From: Caldilineaceae bacterium
GTDB lineage: Bacteria; Chloroflexota; Anaerolineae; Caldilineales; Caldilineaceae
Assembly: GCA_026645575.1 (NCBI GenBank)
Contig: JAPKMW010000045.1
Coordinates: 14,049 to 78,048 of the forward strand
Direction: 5' to 3'
DNA length: 64,000 nt
Part shown: positions 37,601 through 50,496 of the stretch, piece after piece
Numbering within the stretch: position 1 is the first letter of the stretch
How the letters are laid out: each line of letters starts with the position of its first letter
Translations under genes and position numbers: made by a program
Notes under the pieces: generated by a model
What the model was told of the DNA's origin: nothing
The model's database searches: none
What the model saw: only the letters and a program-made list of their open reading frames with translations

Positions 37601-40600
37601 GGTCAGGCAACGAACAGTCACGGGGGCGCCATCTATGCCGGCAGCACCCTGCTGCTGCGCAACAGTACAATCAGCAATAGTATGGTGACCGGCTCCTTGC
37701 CAAACAGCAATGGCGGCGGTCTATGGGTGAGTAGCGCTGCCACCGTATCCGGCAGCAACTTCCTGAGCAACACAGCTACGCTCTATGGCGGCGGCGCTTA
37801 CATTGGCGGCGCCGCCACCATTACCGCGACCAACTTCCTCACGAATACGGCGGCGCACTCCGGCGGTGGCGCTTATGTAAATGGCGTTGCGACCATCAAC
37901 GCCACCACTTTCCAGGGGAACCAGGCCACGACCGATCATGGCGCTGGCCTCTATGTCAGTAGCACGGCGACGGTCAACAATACCAGCTTTACGGATAACT
38001 ATGCCAGTAACAATGGCGGTGGTCTCTATGTCGAAGGCACGGCCACCATTACCGGCGCGACGTTTCTGAGCAACACCGTGGGCAGTTATGGCGGGGGTGC
38101 GATTATCTTTGGCGCGACGACCATCACCGGCAGCGCTTTCTTCAGCAATACGGCGAGCCTGGACGGTGGCGGCCTCTATGCCGATGACAGCGCAACGATC
38201 ACTGGAAGCGATTTCCGCAACAACCGGGCCACGCGCAGTGGCGGCGGCGCCTATAGCTATGGCGCGGCGACCCTAACCGCCACCACATTCTACACCAATA
38301 GCGCTGGCGTTTCCGGCGGCGGCGCTTATCTATATGATACCGGCACGGTGGCGACAACCACCTTTGCCTATAATGCGACCACGACCGACGCCGGCGGCGG
38401 TCTTTATGTCCGCAGACAAGCAACCATTACCAACAGCACATTCCTCGACAACAGGGCGGTGGCCCATTCTGGCGGCGGGTTGTATGGCTTTAACAATGTC
38501 ACCGCCACGGCCACCAATTTCCTGCATAATACCGCCGGGCTTAGGGGCGGCGGGGCGCGTATCTTTGGCACGGCCGTCTTGACCGATGTCACTTTTCAAA
38601 ACAATACCGCCGTCAATGATGGCGGCGGCGCGGCGATTAATGGCGTCACCACCATGATGAATAGCACCTTTCTGAGCAATACCTCAACAACAGGGGAAGG
38701 TGGCGGAGCGTATAGCACCGGCGTGACCACGGTACTGACCAGCACCTTCCAGCAGAATGAGGCTACCCGTATTTCCGGCGGCGCCCTCAATCTCGACAAC
38801 CACGCCACCATTATCGGTAGTGATTTCCTGAGTAACACCACCCCTAATCACTCCGGCGGCGCCATCTATAGCACCAGCCCCTTGAGCGTAACGACAAGCA
38901 CCTTTGCTTACAATCAGGCTAGTTCCAATGGCGGCGCGGTACGCGCCTTAAACAATGCCCGCTTTGCGGAGACGAGCTTCCTCAATAACCAGGCAACGAC
39001 CGGCAGCGGCGGCGCCGCCTATGTAACCGGGGCAGCCACCATGACCGACAGTGCTTTCACCGGCAACCGCGCACATAGCCAAGGCGGCGCCGCTTATGTA
39101 ACCGGGGAAGCAGTGATCAACGGCGCGACCTTCCACCGCAACAGCGCGAACACGAGTAGTGGTGGTGCGGTCAACGCGGCGTCCGCCACGGTTACCGCCA
39201 CAACCTGGTATGATAACCAGGCGCAAAATGGTGGCGGCGCGCTTTATCTGCGCGGGGGCATCGCTGCGGCTACACGGGTACTGAATAGCCGGTTCGCACG
39301 CAATCAGTCCCTCAACTTGCAGGGGAGCGCCATTGCCCTGGGGGGCGGGAACAGCGCCTATGAAGCAACCTTGCTCCATAACACCATTGCCAACCCGACG
39401 CTAGGCAGCGGCTCAGCCATCTATATCTACTCCGGCACCGTCGGCATCACCAATACCATCATTACCAGCCATACTGTCGCCATCGAACGCAACGGCGGTA
39501 CGGTTTCCGAGAATTACAACCTCTTCTTTGGCAACAGCAGCAACCTGCTTGGCACAGTGAACAGCGGTGGGCAAAGCCGCACGGGCAATCCACGCTTTGC
39601 CGACAGCACCAACGATGACTATACATTGACGACGGGTAGCGCCGCTTTGCATTTTGCTACGGATGCGGGGATCGACGAAGATTTTAACGGCGACCTGCGC
39701 CCGCAAGGCACTGGGTTTGATGTGGGCGCCTTTGAGTCGGCGTTGGCGTTGTCTTATTGCTTCACTTCACTCGATGGCGTCAACACCTATCGCAGCAGCG
39801 CCGATAGCCAGGCAGTGCGTGATGCCGTCGCGGCGGCAAGCAGTGGTGACACGATCCACATCGCCGGCTATTGCGCCGGCGTGACGGGCAATACCGTTGT
39901 CACCCAAGTCGTTGCCATCACCCAACCGCTCACCCTGCTTGGTGGTTATCAGGCGATCAGCGGCACCGGCACAGTCGATTGGAGCATGCATGACTTTGCC
40001 CTTTACGCAACCACCCTGGATGCGCGCACCGCCGGTCGCGTAATCTCCGCCACGGCGGCGCTAACGGTGAGCGATCTCGTGGTGCAAAATGGCGTGGCGA
40101 CCGGCAGCGACAGCGCCTGCCCTTATAGCGGCTGTGGCGGCGGCATCTTTGCGAATAACCTCCTGACGCTGAACAATGTGCAACTCCTGACCAACACCGC
40201 TGAAAACGGTGGCGGCGTCTATGGTGAGATGGCGGTGACTGTCACCGCTGGTCGCTTTGAGAATAACAGCGCCAGTGAGCAGGGCGGTGGTCTACATGCG
40301 GCTAGCACGACGACAGTGACAGGCACAACGTTCCTGAGCAACACGGCCTTCAACGCCGGCGGCGCCATCTATGCCGAAGCGCCTTTGACTTTGACCGCCA
40401 GTGTGCTAACCAATAACTGGAGTGATATAGGCGGCGGCGCCCATTTGCTTGACGCCATGACCGTGACCACCTCGCGCTTTATCAGCAACACCGCCGCCTA
40501 TATCGGTGGGGCGATCTATCACGAAGGGCCGACGGGGCGGATTGAGAATTCCCTCTTTGTCGGCAATCAGAGTGATAGTGGCGACGCTGCCGCCCTCTTC

Positions 40601-43600
40601 CTGGGATCGCCTGCGGTTGAGATTGCCTATACCACCATCGTCGAGGGTGTTGCGACTGCCGCCACGCTGGCAGCTCCGCTGGCACGCCAATTAACCACGG
40701 ATACCTTGACGTCATTGGTCGAAACCGCAGTGGCGCCGGCCGTTGCCCGGCCGGCAACCGAGGATGAAGCGGTGGAAGCGGAGCAGGATCTGCCCCGCAA
40801 TCTTCGCCGTAATCTGCACTGGGATCTGCCCCGTGACTTTGAATCAGCCGCAACGGACACCTTCGCAACCACCGGCCAGCAGAGCCTTGCCGCCCTTTGT
40901 TGCACTACCTTCGGTCAAACTGCCATTGTGATGATCGATGGCCCCGTCTCTATCACCAATAGTGTCATCGCCGGCTACTATACCAGCATTGAAAACTACA
41001 GCAGCGAACCTTTATACGAAGATCATAATCTGTATACCTGGTTCAGCCATGTGCCGGTGCATGGCTATCTGGTTGTCGGGGGGCATAGCCTTGTTGGCGG
41101 CGATCCCGATTTTGTCGATCCGGCGGCGCTTGATTATCGCTTGGGCGCCAACAGTGACGCCTTGGGGCTGGCGACGGATCTGGGTATTACCAACGACATT
41201 GACGGCGCCCCCCGCCCACAAAATGGCTTTGACAGCGGCGCCTTTGAGTCCGCCGATACGCTGCCGGTGGACGCTGACCTCTGTTACGCAACACTGGACG
41301 ATGGCGTCACGGTCTACCAGTCCGCCGATGCCCAGGCGGTGCGCGATGCCGTGGCCGGCGCCGCCCCAGGCAACACTGTGAAGATCGCCGGCTACTGTTC
41401 CGGCTTGCCCCGCCTCTATGCAGATGGAGTGGGCAGCCTGGTGGCGGTAACACAGCCGCTTACCCTAATCGGCGGCTATACGGCAACGCTGGGCTTGCCT
41501 GGTTGGGCGGTTTCAGATCCCGGCAGCTACGAGACGATCTTTGATCCGCAACAGCTAGGGCGCTCCTTCTATCTCACCAGCCCGGTGACAATGACGGCGT
41601 TGACCCTCATCAACGGCTACAGCGGCCATGATGGCGGCGCGATCGATACCTCAGCGCCGTTGACGCTGACGACCATGATCTTGACCAACAATTGGAGTGA
41701 CGGCTATGGGGCTGCACTTTACAGCGAAGCCGACCTGCTCATCGTGGCTTCAACCTTTAGCAACAATGCCGCCCTGGAAAATGGCGGCGCACTCTATGGC
41801 GAAGCCGCCGCGACTATTGACGCGTCGTCCTTCTTTGGCAATACTGCTGACTACGATGGCGGCGCTCTGGAAGTCGATGGCCTGCTGACGATCACGGCTT
41901 CACAATTTATCGGCAACCGGGCGGGCTATCAGGGCGGCGCGATTGATAGCGATCTGGCGACCAGGATCAGCGCAACAGACTTTGTCGATAATGTCGCCGC
42001 TGTCTATGATGGCGGCGCAGTTGAAAATGATGATGGGCTGCTCATCCAAGGGGGACAATTTATCAACAATCGCGCCGGGGGTGACAGCGGGGCGGTGGAA
42101 GCGGCGCAATTGCTGACCATCAACGACGCCTATTTTTTCAATAATGGGGCCGGGGACGAAGGAGGCGCGGCGCGGTCATTGTACCAGATGGTGATCAGCA
42201 ACACCCAATTTATTAGCAACGCCACAGTGTACGCCGGGGGTGCGATCCATACCCAGGAACTCTGGATTACCGCCACGACCTTTATGAGCAACAGTGCTGA
42301 CCTGGGTGGGGCGGCTTACCTTTACAATGGCGCAGTGTCCCAGGTCAGCGACAGCCTTTTTGCGAGCAACCGTGCCACCGATGAAGGGGGCGCCCTCTTT
42401 GTTGAGAGCGGACCGACGCTCCAACTGGAGCGCAATCGCTTCTACCGCAATCAGGCAGTCAATGGTGGCGGTGCGATCTACCTCAGCGCAGCGACGGCGA
42501 CTTTGCTGAATAACTTCCTGGCCGGCAACCAGAGTGACGCTAATGGCGCTGACATCGACATCGGCGCCGCCCCACCCGCCAGCACGACACCTTCGGCGGT
42601 TGCGGGGACACACAACACCTTTGTCGCTGCCCAACCCGGTGTTGGAACCGCGATCCTCGTCGGGCGTGACGCACCGGATGAACAGGCCGTGCTGACGAAT
42701 ACGATCTTTGCTGACTATGCCGTTGGTGTGCAGACCGGTCCCATGACTAGCACAGCGCACCTGTCCGGCGTGCTGTGGGACAACGTCACCACGCCGACGC
42801 TTGCCACCGGCAGCGGCTTGCCGGCGACGATCACCAATGCGTTGCTTGGTTCAGCCGCCTTTGTTGATTCGGCAAATGATGATTACCACCTGAGCGACAG
42901 CAGCGGCGCTCTTGAACAAGGCGTGACAACCACTTTGACGGAGGACTTTGACCGCGACTTCCGTCCCTATGCGCTACGGCCTGATCTAGGCGCCGACGAA
43001 GCGCCCTATCTGGTCGATGTACGGATTGACAAAAGCGCAATGCCGTTGACGCCGGTTCTTGGGCAGATCATGACCTATACGCTGACCATTAGCAACAGCG
43101 GCACGGCAACTGTCGCGGAGGTGACAGTGACAGACACGTTGCCGACCAGCGTCACCCTGGCGTCTCCGGTGACAACGAGTAGCGGCGCCTTGATTACGGA
43201 CGCAACCAACATCACCCTCACCCTGGCTTCATTGGCGGTGGGCGAGGAGGTGACAGTGACGATCCCTGTTACAGTAACCGCTGTTGGCGTCATCACCAAC
43301 AGCGCCCAGCTTACGGCGAGCAATGACTACAGCGCCACTAATAACCTGGCGCAGGTGGTTGTCACCGCCGTGACGGCGCGCTGTTTCACCTCCTTGGATG
43401 GGGCGACGACTTTTGCCGCAAGCGCTGACGCACAGGCGGTACGCACTGCCATTGCCGCCGCCAACCCCGGCGACACGGTGCGTATTGCCGGGACCTGCGC
43501 CGGCGCCATCACCGCCGCTGGCACGAGCCAGGTGGCGTTGATCAACAAAGCCCTGACGCTGGCCGGCGGTTATACGACCACCAACTGGACGCTCGCCGCG

Positions 43601-46600
43601 CCAGCGGTCAACCCGACCACGCTCGACGCCCTGGCCGGTGGCCGGGTGATCCTGAGCAGTCAACCCTTGACAGTGACCGATCTGATCATCCAAAACGGCC
43701 TGACCAGCGATGAGAATGGCGGCGGCATCTATGCCGGCGCACCGCTCCGGCTGGTGGATAGCCAGATCCGCGACAGTAGCACCAGCCGTGAGGGGGGCGG
43801 CATCTATGTCGCTGCTTCCGCCTATGTCACAGGCACAACGTTTTTCAATAATCGTGCGGATGGTAACGGTGGTGGTGCACGCTTTGGTAGTACAACGACG
43901 CTGATTGGAACAACCTTTAGCGGTAATCTTGGATCCTTTGGCGGCGGGGCGATCATTTGGGGCGCGGCCAACATCACAGACGGAATTTTCTTGAGCAACA
44001 CGGCGACCGGTTATGGCGGCGGTGTAATGATCATTGGTAACGGTACAGTGACGGCGACGACGTTCCTTAGTAATACAGCGAGCAGTAATGGCGGGGGCGC
44101 CTATTTCTTTACTGACGGTGTTGTGGCTGCGACAACATTTACGGGTAATGCCACGAACAACGCCGGCGGCGGCGCCTTTTTCAATGGCAGCGCAACCGTG
44201 GCAACCACGATCTTTGTTGCGAACAGTGCCAGTTATTACGGGGGCGGCGCCTACTTTACCAATGCCAGCACCAAACAGATAAGCAATAGCCTTTTCGCCC
44301 GGAATCGTGCGTCGGTGCGGGGCGCTGCCATCTACATGGCGGGTGATGCCCCCCTGGAAATCCTGCATAGTACGATTAGCAGCCCGACAGTAGTCAGCAA
44401 CGAAGCAATCTACATCGACGCCGGCAGCGTTGGCATCACCAATACGATCATCGCTTCGCACACGGTTGGCATTGCCCAAGTCGGCGGCAGCGTCAGTGAA
44501 AATTACAATCTCTTCTGGGGCAATAGCGCCAACCACACCGGCGCAATCACAAGCGGTGGACAAAGCGTGAGCGGCAATCCGCGCTTTATGGATGCCGCCA
44601 ATGACGACTATCGCTTGGACACCGGCAGCGCCGCCGCTAATCTGGGCGTTGATGTCGGCCTGATCACCGACTTCTTTGGTAACACCCGCCCGGCTGGTGG
44701 TGGCTTTGATGCCGGCTACGCCGAAAGCAACTGGCGCAGCGACTTGCAGATCAGCAAAATGGTGACGCCGAGCCTGGTGCAGCCCGGCGGCGCGATCACC
44801 TACACCATTGTGGTCACCAACAGCGGGACAGCCAATGGCTATCAGGTGGCCCTGACCGACACCTTGCCGACCGCGCTGCAAACCCCAACCGTGAGCGCCG
44901 CTTCGTCATGTAGTATCGCCGGTCAGCTTGTTATCTGCACCGGCGTCACAGTTCCGCTCACCGAAAGCTGGTCGCTGCTGATCACGGCGACGGCGCCCAT
45001 GACGGCCGGCGTGATCACCAACACAGTGACAGCGTTGGCGCCCGATGAAATAAACCTAAGCGACAACAGCACCCAGGCGGCGGTGGCCGTTCTCAACCTG
45101 CCCCCGGTGGCACAGGATGATACGGCGACAGTGCCGGAAGATAGTACGAATAACTTGAACGATGTTTTGAGCAATGACAGCGATCCGAATGGCGATAGCT
45201 TGACCCTAACCGCGCTCACCCAGCCAGCCAATGGCGTCGCTGCGATCCAGGCTAATGGCGTTGCCTTTACACCAACTGCCAATTTCAGCGGGACAACTTT
45301 CCTGAGCTACACCATCCGCGACACCCAGGCGGCGACGGCCACTGCCCGCTTGACCATCACGGTGCTGGCGGTCAACGACGCGCCGGTGGCAGTCAGTGAC
45401 GCTTATACAACCAGTGAAGACAGCCCCTTAACGGTCCCTGCCGCTGGTGTGATGAGCAACGATAGCGACATTGACAGCACTGTGCTGACGGTAACAGTGG
45501 CGACCGGGCCGGCACACGGGCTGTTAGCCTTGGCCGAGAATGGCGGCTTTGTCTACACACCCACCCTTGACTACAACGGCAGCGACACGTTCACCTATCT
45601 CCTGAGCGATGGTTGGCTGACCAGCACGGCCACGGTCTCCTTCACGATCACGCCGGTCGATGAACCGACGGCCACGCCTACCGTCACACCGACGGCCACG
45701 CCTACCGATCTGCCGACGGCAACCGCAACCGCAACGACCACGCCAACCCCCACCGATCTACCAACCGCGACGGCCACAGCCACCGATATGCCGACGGCAA
45801 CTGCAACCGCCACAGCGACTGATTTGCCGACGGCAACTGCAACCGCCACAGCGACTGATCTGCCCACTATCACGGCGACAGGTACACCAACGAATCTACC
45901 AACCGCGACGCCAACACCGATTGCCACCGCGACTGAGTTGTCAACGGCGACGGCGACCCCGACGAACTTGCCAACCGCCACAGTGACAATGACACCAACC
46001 GTTCTGCCCACGGCGACTGATCTGCCAACCGCCACGGCTACAACTACGCCCACTGATCTGCCCACGGCTACGGCGACCGCCACAGCCACGGCTACTGCCA
46101 CCCAGACAGCGACAGAGCTACCACCGGCAACAGCGACAATGACGCCAACGGAGCTACCGACAGCGACGGCGACTGATCTGCCGACCGCAACTAATTTGCC
46201 AACAGCGACGGCGACACAAACAACGCCCCCCACTGATCTGCCGACCAGTACGCCAACGATGACAGCGACGCAAACCGCAACTGTTCTGCCGACGACGACA
46301 CCGACCGCAGCCGCTCTACCCACGGCAACGGTTAGCCCAACGGCAACCGCGACTGAGTTGCCCATAGCCACGGCGACGCCGACCGCAACTGATCTACCCA
46401 CAGCAACCCCCTCTGCTCTGCCGACTAGCACGCCAACGGTTACAGCGACGGCCACTGATTTGCCGACCGCGACCGATCTGCCAACGGCGACGGCGACAGT
46501 GACGGCGACAATGACGCCAACGGAGCTACCGACGGCCACGGCCACGGCCACGGTGACGGCAACACCGACTGATCAACCGACAATGACATCAACACCGACG

Positions 46601-48130
46601 ACTATCCCGCCAGCAACCGCAACTGATCTGCCTACGGCGACCGCGACCGCCACGCCAACTGCGTTAGCGACGGCGACCGCCACGGATCTGCCCACTGTGA
46701 CCGCAACGCCAACCGATCAACCAACCGAGAGCGCCACGCCCACACCCACGGCGACATCGACCGATCTGCCGACGAGTACGGCCACTACGCTGCCAACTGC
46801 GACTGATCTGCCCACCGCCACGGCAACCACAACGCCGACCGATCAGCCCACGACCACACCCACGGCGACACCGACAGCAACCGATCTGCCCACGGCGACC
46901 GCAACCGTAACAGCCACTGTAACAGCTACTGTAACAGCCACTGTAACAGCCACTGTAACAGCTACTGTGACAGCCGCCCCCACTGAGCTGCCCACCGCGA
47001 CTATCACCGCAATACCAACGCTGATGCCAACTGCCACGCCAAGCGCAACAGCAACGGCGTTGCCCACGGCCACCCCGACGGCAACCCCAACCGTCATGCC
47101 AACCATGACGACAACACCAACAGCAACGATGACGGCGACCCCGGTCCCCCCGACGGTTACGCCCACGACCACCATAACCGCCACCACGACCCATACAGCC
47201 ACACCCACAGCAACGGTGACGCCAAGCATAACGGCCACTGAGCCGACTACGCCAACGATCACCCCGACGGCCACGGCCACAAGCACAGCGACAACCCAGT
47301 CGGCGGTGATTGGTGATTTGGTCTGGCATGACACCAATGGCGACGGTTTGCAAAACGTGGGTGAAGCGCCGTTGGCCGGCATCACAGTCACGCTTTATAG
47401 CACAGGAATAGGTGGCGTCGAGGGAGTGACACCGTTCAGCGCGCTCACAGGTACGGTGGTGATGACTGCGGTCACGCAACTTGATGGCCGCTATGCCTTT
47501 ACGACTTTGACGCCTGGGCGCTATTTCCTCGCCTTTACCAGCCCGGCGCCCTATGTGCCGACGCGCTGTGATCAAGGCAGTGATGAGACAGCGGATAGTG
47601 ACGCCTGTCGCGTTGCTTTAACCGGAACCGGCCAGACAGCACGCTTCACCGTGACAGGGCAGCCAATGCAAGCGGATTGGGATGCCGGCTTCACCTTCCC
47701 TGCAACCATCCGCGGACACGCCTATTTGGATCGCAATCGGAACAATCAACGCGACCCGGATGAACCACCAATCAGCGGTCTACCGATTATCTTGCAAGAA
47801 GGTAGTAATGTGGAGCAAAATGGGCGCACCTTCTTGAGACGGCTGAAGGTGCGCGTGCAGTTGAACATTGGCAACCGGGAGGTAGCACAAACCGTCACAG
47901 ACGCCGACGGCAACTATACCTTCCCGAATCTCACGCCTGGTCGCTACCAGCTATTCATTGTTGTGCCGGTAGGCTTTACAGCGCCCTCGGCGACAATCAT
48001 CTTGCCGTGGCTCAATTCAGGGGAGCTACTGAGCGAGGACGCCGGGCTGTTTGCCTTGCAACCAACTAACTTGGACGAAGCGCCGGAACCCAACCACCGC
48101 GTCTATCTGCCGCTGGCGCAGACAGAATAA
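31670..48130 (+). CDS. Giant secreted beta-helix protein, 5486 residues
   Basis: One unbroken frame of 16.5 kb. Start GTG 31670, 8 nt after AGGAG; the N-terminus is a signal peptide ([19 protein letters not shown]). Order: a beta-sandwich domain (to about 32180); autotransporter-type beta-helix repeats ([15 protein letters not shown] and similar, to 34075); six homologous modules opening with CFAT/CFTS/CYAT at 34079, 35360, 37280, 39758, 41282 and 43382, each with GGY(T/Q)-type strand, then PMP-like GGGxY/NTTFxxN repeats of a right-handed beta-helix, and usually closing DFxGxxRPQGxGFDxGAxE; DUF11 domains (about 43016 and 44742); two cadherin-like domains (45097-45660); a Thr/Pro/Ala stalk (45661-47300); two SdrD-B-like domains; a tail [11 protein letters not shown]. 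No LPXTG motif or C-terminal membrane helix. Probably a surface adhesin or filament. Confidence 0.9.
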   Translation: MLLSVFNCKLIVRLALLFALLFCALGISSALAKATASTILATTMAVDNVAPHPVSKKLAVLYAPANSAPTLDPIADPAPIDQDAISQTVNLTGITAGGSETQTLTVTATSANSALVPHPAVTYTSPDTTGSLRYTPVAGASGSTVITVTVDDGQAIDATTTQTFTVVVKPAAVYVSPTFTDTAGTPIPDADLGRAGDQAATQASTAFATINAALAAAASNGTIIVNAGSYSEIVTLNTSQTLKISGVDVSQTVILADLATSAAVTVTIDGNSTLTFGDEDSRTLAGLISGSGNLVKQGSGMATLANSNTYSGLTTVNAGTLRVTVNAALGSTASGTTVASGATLDLRNVTYSTAEPLTLGGGALSNSGNGTTTFAGAVTMIANSNFDTGNPGSLLILNGAVTGNFVLNKRNAGTLRLLNSSNSFRSFIIAGGVVQAGAAEVIADTADLHTISTFDLNGFDETMDSLLGNGTVSNSQSTFVTLTVGAGNNDSDNRLFGPITGAIHLVKTGTGRQLLGSASSTYSGTTTINSGRLTLNPPGGATTIQALGSTAGKTILNAAGTLEMNTVTYLLAEPVIINGGTILVSYGTNSFPGPITLATGTATINTATSTQLTLSGAITGDQGFTKTGNGVLIISGANTYTGVTTINGGTLLVNGSTASASTVAVNSGGTLGGVGTVNGAVNVASGGAVSPGLSPGILNTGDVTFTSGATFNVEINGVTVGAQYDQLNVTGAVALGNATLSLSGSYMPVVGDRFTLINNDGADAITGAFNGLAEGADVTLNGVTLFISYLGGDGNDVVLAMPVCFATPDDGATLFSTTNAQAIQQAVDVANTGDMVKIAGTCAGTAARSGSTQSVYLDKALTLAGGYTTTNWLTSDPDANPTTVDADNGGRVIYATEPLTVENLIIQNGLVTDGDGGGIQAVADLIISNSLIRDNVASGAGFDSYGGGVSALGLVNVSGSTFSNNLAEDDGGGLYVMGMLAITDTTFLSNTAGSRGGGLHIYGNLGVSATEFDPSSLTRVAFQNNRAGATGGGAYLRNGAQMTGLDFFDNSAAFGGGALFFSGITTTPIAISNSRFGRNRADNQQGDVIYFADEYPVQVDLLHSTLVDSAPTGGSAIYVNMGSLNIINTIVASHTVAILNNGGAVTEDYNLFYGNDTDVSGAVSSGDHSLVGDPAFVDPVNDDYNLSATSKALDRGTDAGIGEDWEGDLRPQGNGFDIGADEAPYSAPYLCFATLDGSTIYESFTAQALQDAIAAATAGDTVKMAGDCQGDLPLAITMPLTLSGGYTTSNWLTADTATYPTILDGNDITRPLNITGEIEVTLQNLTLQNGDAGTEDGGCLYIDRSTVTLNDTIITGCQAEHGGGVRVGSTLILNAGTVISGNMAAGNGGGILVNGTPTATVIIQGGEVLSNTAVNGGGVAVLGSGNVLTMTSGAISDNVAQGVDSADDTGGDGLGGGIYNTGAVWLTGGVLQTNRAEGGSGGSLGSDGGANGGSGRGGAIYNDGAASLTVANVILAENEALGGAGYSTSFNTGGNGGDAWGGAIDNDGALTLSDTELRNNLAQGGNGGRGRSDGGYGGLGLGGALSLWGSTPLVLTNIQMLTNTAQGGDGDYGADLGGDGGSSSGGALFSEPALTIIDSHFQGNGAVTSAGGTADGGSDGLAGSSEGGAIYAAETVVITATSFFSNSAASGGAIYQHNSDFAVDLHVVNSLFAHNAAWLATTGAAIAHDADGAVELLHNTIGAVGAGTPSGVAAIWLNQIAAAAITNTVIVGHDVGIENNDGAVTITGAGNLFYDNATAATNGNFTAGFALPSGDPAFANAANDDYRLTSSSAAIDQGVDASILDDFDGSLRPQGLAPDVGAFESSYMVRCFATANGGGTIYPSADSTAVRNAIADATVLPSNEVRVAGTCEGVATNSGTTQLALITQTLTLRGGYTTTDWLTSDPDATPTTLDALRSGRVIYTSQPLTVENLILQNGQATNSHGGAIYAGSTLLLRNSTISNSMVTGSLPNSNGGGLWVSSAATVSGSNFLSNTATLYGGGAYIGGAATITATNFLTNTAAHSGGGAYVNGVATINATTFQGNQATTDHGAGLYVSSTATVNNTSFTDNYASNNGGGLYVEGTATITGATFLSNTVGSYGGGAIIFGATTITGSAFFSNTASLDGGGLYADDSATITGSDFRNNRATRSGGGAYSYGAATLTATTFYTNSAGVSGGGAYLYDTGTVATTTFAYNATTTDAGGGLYVRRQATITNSTFLDNRAVAHSGGGLYGFNNVTATATNFLHNTAGLRGGGARIFGTAVLTDVTFQNNTAVNDGGGAAINGVTTMMNSTFLSNTSTTGEGGGAYSTGVTTVLTSTFQQNEATRISGGALNLDNHATIIGSDFLSNTTPNHSGGAIYSTSPLSVTTSTFAYNQASSNGGAVRALNNARFAETSFLNNQATTGSGGAAYVTGAATMTDSAFTGNRAHSQGGAAYVTGEAVINGATFHRNSANTSSGGAVNAASATVTATTWYDNQAQNGGGALYLRGGIAAATRVLNSRFARNQSLNLQGSAIALGGGNSAYEATLLHNTIANPTLGSGSAIYIYSGTVGITNTIITSHTVAIERNGGTVSENYNLFFGNSSNLLGTVNSGGQSRTGNPRFADSTNDDYTLTTGSAALHFATDAGIDEDFNGDLRPQGTGFDVGAFESALALSYCFTSLDGVNTYRSSADSQAVRDAVAAASSGDTIHIAGYCAGVTGNTVVTQVVAITQPLTLLGGYQAISGTGTVDWSMHDFALYATTLDARTAGRVISATAALTVSDLVVQNGVATGSDSACPYSGCGGGIFANNLLTLNNVQLLTNTAENGGGVYGEMAVTVTAGRFENNSASEQGGGLHAASTTTVTGTTFLSNTAFNAGGAIYAEAPLTLTASVLTNNWSDIGGGAHLLDAMTVTTSRFISNTAAYIGGAIYHEGPTGRIENSLFVGNQSDSGDAAALFLGSPAVEIAYTTIVEGVATAATLAAPLARQLTTDTLTSLVETAVAPAVARPATEDEAVEAEQDLPRNLRRNLHWDLPRDFESAATDTFATTGQQSLAALCCTTFGQTAIVMIDGPVSITNSVIAGYYTSIENYSSEPLYEDHNLYTWFSHVPVHGYLVVGGHSLVGGDPDFVDPAALDYRLGANSDALGLATDLGITNDIDGAPRPQNGFDSGAFESADTLPVDADLCYATLDDGVTVYQSADAQAVRDAVAGAAPGNTVKIAGYCSGLPRLYADGVGSLVAVTQPLTLIGGYTATLGLPGWAVSDPGSYETIFDPQQLGRSFYLTSPVTMTALTLINGYSGHDGGAIDTSAPLTLTTMILTNNWSDGYGAALYSEADLLIVASTFSNNAALENGGALYGEAAATIDASSFFGNTADYDGGALEVDGLLTITASQFIGNRAGYQGGAIDSDLATRISATDFVDNVAAVYDGGAVENDDGLLIQGGQFINNRAGGDSGAVEAAQLLTINDAYFFNNGAGDEGGAARSLYQMVISNTQFISNATVYAGGAIHTQELWITATTFMSNSADLGGAAYLYNGAVSQVSDSLFASNRATDEGGALFVESGPTLQLERNRFYRNQAVNGGGAIYLSAATATLLNNFLAGNQSDANGADIDIGAAPPASTTPSAVAGTHNTFVAAQPGVGTAILVGRDAPDEQAVLTNTIFADYAVGVQTGPMTSTAHLSGVLWDNVTTPTLATGSGLPATITNALLGSAAFVDSANDDYHLSDSSGALEQGVTTTLTEDFDRDFRPYALRPDLGADEAPYLVDVRIDKSAMPLTPVLGQIMTYTLTISNSGTATVAEVTVTDTLPTSVTLASPVTTSSGALITDATNITLTLASLAVGEEVTVTIPVTVTAVGVITNSAQLTASNDYSATNNLAQVVVTAVTARCFTSLDGATTFAASADAQAVRTAIAAANPGDTVRIAGTCAGAITAAGTSQVALINKALTLAGGYTTTNWTLAAPAVNPTTLDALAGGRVILSSQPLTVTDLIIQNGLTSDENGGGIYAGAPLRLVDSQIRDSSTSREGGGIYVAASAYVTGTTFFNNRADGNGGGARFGSTTTLIGTTFSGNLGSFGGGAIIWGAANITDGIFLSNTATGYGGGVMIIGNGTVTATTFLSNTASSNGGGAYFFTDGVVAATTFTGNATNNAGGGAFFNGSATVATTIFVANSASYYGGGAYFTNASTKQISNSLFARNRASVRGAAIYMAGDAPLEILHSTISSPTVVSNEAIYIDAGSVGITNTIIASHTVGIAQVGGSVSENYNLFWGNSANHTGAITSGGQSVSGNPRFMDAANDDYRLDTGSAAANLGVDVGLITDFFGNTRPAGGGFDAGYAESNWRSDLQISKMVTPSLVQPGGAITYTIVVTNSGTANGYQVALTDTLPTALQTPTVSAASSCSIAGQLVICTGVTVPLTESWSLLITATAPMTAGVITNTVTALAPDEINLSDNSTQAAVAVLNLPPVAQDDTATVPEDSTNNLNDVLSNDSDPNGDSLTLTALTQPANGVAAIQANGVAFTPTANFSGTTFLSYTIRDTQAATATARLTITVLAVNDAPVAVSDAYTTSEDSPLTVPAAGVMSNDSDIDSTVLTVTVATGPAHGLLALAENGGFVYTPTLDYNGSDTFTYLLSDGWLTSTATVSFTITPVDEPTATPTVTPTATPTDLPTATATATTTPTPTDLPTATATATDMPTATATATATDLPTATATATATDLPTITATGTPTNLPTATPTPIATATELSTATATPTNLPTATVTMTPTVLPTATDLPTATATTTPTDLPTATATATATATATQTATELPPATATMTPTELPTATATDLPTATNLPTATATQTTPPTDLPTSTPTMTATQTATVLPTTTPTAAALPTATVSPTATATELPIATATPTATDLPTATPSALPTSTPTVTATATDLPTATDLPTATATVTATMTPTELPTATATATVTATPTDQPTMTSTPTTIPPATATDLPTATATATPTALATATATDLPTVTATPTDQPTESATPTPTATSTDLPTSTATTLPTATDLPTATATTTPTDQPTTTPTATPTATDLPTATATVTATVTATVTATVTATVTATVTAAPTELPTATITAIPTLMPTATPSATATALPTATPTATPTVMPTMTTTPTATMTATPVPPTVTPTTTITATTTHTATPTATVTPSITATEPTTPTITPTATATSTATTQSAVIGDLVWHDTNGDGLQNVGEAPLAGITVTLYSTGIGGVEGVTPFSALTGTVVMTAVTQLDGRYAFTTLTPGRYFLAFTSPAPYVPTRCDQGSDETADSDACRVALTGTGQTARFTVTGQPMQADWDAGFTFPATIRGHAYLDRNRNNQRDPDEPPISGLPIILQEGSNVEQNGRTFLRRLKVRVQLNIGNREVAQTVTDADGNYTFPNLTPGRYQLFIVVPVGFTAPSATIILPWLNSGELLSEDAGLFALQPTNLDEAPEPNHRVYLPLAQTE
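46907..46966 (+). repeat. 12-bp tandem repeat in the stalk
   Basis: Five units of GTAACAGC(C/T)ACT followed by a degenerate sixth (46967-46978), encoding VTAT each. The unit is a multiple of three, so gain or loss changes stalk length without breaking the frame. It sits in a longer region of imperfect 18- to 30-bp Thr/Pro/Ala codon repeats (45661-47300). Confidence 0.9.
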
Positions 48131-48187
48131 CATGGTTGGGTGGGTCGGGCGCCGGTTGCCTCTTCGAAGCTGGTAACTGCTCAACCC

Positions 48188-48243
48188 GCTCGTAGCCGGT
48201 CCGTGACTGGCGTTGGGGCGCCGGTCACGGACCGGCTACGAGC
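48188..48243. repeat. Palindromic element, family A, after giant gene
   Basis: Arms 48188-48212 and 48219-48243, 25 bp with one mismatch that is a G-U pair in RNA. Lies between the convergent giant gene and kinase gene, and could act as a two-way transcript end. Confidence 0.88.
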
Positions 48244-48285
48244 AGAGTAGTTACCGAATCTATAAAAATATAAGTTGCGGCCCAC

Positions 48286-50385
48286 CTACCCAACCAGTTG
48301 CAAGAGAGTCCAAACGAGGATTAACAAGAGGAGGGCGCGTCCCCAGCGGTGGGCGTCTTGGCGTAGCTTGGTCGGCTCCATTGACCAGCGTACGGCGCGC
48401 AAGACAAAATGGCGCAGACGGAAGCCGGGCAGCACGCCCCGTACCATCCACCCCAATACGCCGCCACTCAACAGCGAGCCAAGGCCACTGGCGATCACTG
48501 CGCCTACCCCGGCGTTGATCTGCCAATCCGGGATGGTTGTCATTGGCCAGGCCAGGGGTAAGGCCGCACCCCACAGCCAGCCTTGGGCCGTCAACATAGC
48601 GCTCATGCCATTGACAATCGTCCAGGCGCGCCCGTCGTCGGCCAACCGCAGATGGTGGCGGAGCAGCACCGATTGGAGCAACCCTTGGGCAAGGCCAAAG
48701 AGCGCGGCCAGCAGTGTAAACTGATAACTTGTCGTTCGCCACGTACTTGCTTGATCCCAGTTCGGCCCCAGCAAGCGAACCGCAGCAGCGCCGAGCGCGG
48801 CGCCACTGATGGCTGCCACCCCCACCCAGGCATAGCGTAGATAACGGGTAGGTAAGATCGTGCGCGGCAAGGCATACGCCTGAGAAGTTGCCAGGCAGAG
48901 GGCCAAGAGAGTGGTCAGTAGCAGCGCTTGAGTATGAGCCGTCAGGGGGGCAAAGTGTTCAAGTTGGGGCAGTAGTAGATAGCCGCCCGCTGTCGCTATG
49001 ATCGCGAGGGGCGCCCCGACAACGTGACAGAGTGACCAACGGCCCAACAGGGGCGCATGGGTCATGGCAACTTGCCCGGCGGCCATCAAGCGCGCTGGGA
49101 AGGTGACCAACACACTTTGCAAAGTTTGGGCATAATCGTGCCAGTCTACCTGGTGTGGGTAGACGCGATTGACCACCTGTGACAGCCCCGGTTTTAACGC
49201 CAACAACTGGTTGAGCGTCGGCCCAGTGGAGAGACGCATGGTTGTTAACCATTGGGACGGTAAGGCCAGCAGCGGCCCATTGCTGATTGGCGCCGGCTGC
49301 GCCAATGGCGAGATTACGGCCGGCGACGGGCTTGGCCGATGCTTGACCAGCGTTGGTGAGCAGATGGGGCAGTGGCGCAGATGGCGCGAATAGAGATGGC
49401 CAGCATTTTGCGGGCAGGTGACGAGCGCTTCTTGCGCCTCGTGTAAAATTTCTTTCCACTCTTTCGCTGTCACCCGTCGCGCCGGGTTGGCGTGACCATC
49501 GACAAAAGTGCGCCGAAAGGCGTCCTGTATCCCTGGGTGAAGGTAGCTGAAGGGGGGCGCTTTGGGCGGCGGCTGGATGCTCTGTTGGGCGTTGGCGCCC
49601 CACTGGAGATAGGGAAAAAGCCCCTGTTTGATGCCGTACAGATCAACCCGACCCACCGACATGCCCGTGTTCAAGACGCCGGCAAAGGGATGAAAGCCCT
49701 CCATGAGCAGATAGAAGATCAGAACGGCTAGACCAAAGTTATCATGGGCGACAGTGCGATCAATCGTTTTGAAGTCAACCCCTTGTAACTCCGGCGGCGT
49801 ATACTCTGCCTTGCCAACCCTGCAGCGGTAGATCTGCTGACCCGGCAGCGCCCCCAACCAACTCGGCGCCCGCTGACTGCTCTGACCGCCTTGTTGAATC
49901 TGGAAGGAATCGGTGTCCACCAACGTGACCAGGGCGGTATCGGTGACGAGAACGTTGCTTTCATTCAAATCACCGATGACATGGCCCCCTTTGTGGACCG
50001 TCGCCACAGCGCGCGCCAGGTTGGCAGCCGTATAATGGAGGAAGCGGGGCCAATCCTGGCGCGCGGCCAAGCGCTGGCGACGCGCCGGGTTGTAATAGTG
50101 AAAGAGGGGGCGGCAGTTGTTGGCGCGCGGCATCACATAGCCGACAAAATTATTCTGTTGATAGAGCAGATCGAGCGGCCAGGCCACCGTCGGGTGCGAC
50201 CCTTGACGGATCAGCGGCGTCGCCACCATCGCCTTGAGCTTGGCGCCATGGTCGGCGGTCGGCTTGTGATAAATTTTGGCAACCAGGTGGGGATCCTGGC
50301 GGACCGTCCAAATCTGGGCCTCACCGCCACGATTGATGGCTTGCTCTAGAACAAAGCGTTCCCCGGTTGCTGTGTGTAGATCCAT
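48286..50385 (-). CDS. Membrane-anchored Ser/Thr protein kinase-like protein
   Basis: 699 residues. N-terminal kinase domain: Gly-rich loop INRGGEAQIW, VAK with the ATP-binding Lys (about residue 38), catalytic loop HVIGDLNESNVLV (the D and N of HxDxxxxN are present), metal loop DTDSFQI in place of DFG. It resembles the bacterial kinases of the YegI/TerY-associated type. A Cys/His segment (CPQNAGHLYSRHLRHCPIC, about residues 316-334) may bind zinc. After a linker, about seven hydrophobic helices run to the C-terminus. No PP2C phosphatase or VWA partner is adjacent. An isolated signalling protein; substrate unknown. Confidence 0.8.
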   Translation of the reverse strand: MDLHTATGERFVLEQAINRGGEAQIWTVRQDPHLVAKIYHKPTADHGAKLKAMVATPLIRQGSHPTVAWPLDLLYQQNNFVGYVMPRANNCRPLFHYYNPARRQRLAARQDWPRFLHYTAANLARAVATVHKGGHVIGDLNESNVLVTDTALVTLVDTDSFQIQQGGQSSQRAPSWLGALPGQQIYRCRVGKAEYTPPELQGVDFKTIDRTVAHDNFGLAVLIFYLLMEGFHPFAGVLNTGMSVGRVDLYGIKQGLFPYLQWGANAQQSIQPPPKAPPFSYLHPGIQDAFRRTFVDGHANPARRVTAKEWKEILHEAQEALVTCPQNAGHLYSRHLRHCPICSPTLVKHRPSPSPAVISPLAQPAPISNGPLLALPSQWLTTMRLSTGPTLNQLLALKPGLSQVVNRVYPHQVDWHDYAQTLQSVLVTFPARLMAAGQVAMTHAPLLGRWSLCHVVGAPLAIIATAGGYLLLPQLEHFAPLTAHTQALLLTTLLALCLATSQAYALPRTILPTRYLRYAWVGVAAISGAALGAAAVRLLGPNWDQASTWRTTSYQFTLLAALFGLAQGLLQSVLLRHHLRLADDGRAWTIVNGMSAMLTAQGWLWGAALPLAWPMTTIPDWQINAGVGAVIASGLGSLLSGGVLGWMVRGVLPGFRLRHFVLRAVRWSMEPTKLRQDAHRWGRALLLLILVWTLLQLVG

Positions 50386-50428
50386 GCCGCTATTTTACAT
50401 GCTTCTCCAACCTTCTGTCAACGAAATC

Positions 50429-50485
50429 GGTAGTAAAGACTTTAGTCTTTGTCTTGGCATGCAGAAGACTAAAGTCTTTACTACC
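50429..50485. repeat. Perfect 21-bp inverted repeat before kinase gene
   Basis: Arms 50429-50449 and 50465-50485 with a 15-nt loop. Each arm contains the self-complementary AAGACTTTAGTCTT. It lies between the ATPase and kinase genes, both on the minus strand. Confidence 0.88.
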
Positions 50486-50496
50486 GCTCAACCGAC

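Noticed and set aside
43229..47575. Long minus-strand frames opposite the giant gene (43229-44881, 45595-46551, 46664-47575)
   Set aside because: They mirror the repetitive Thr/Pro/Ala and Gly-rich codons of the plus strand, give Val/Ala or Arg/Gly-rich low-complexity products, and have no ribosome sites.
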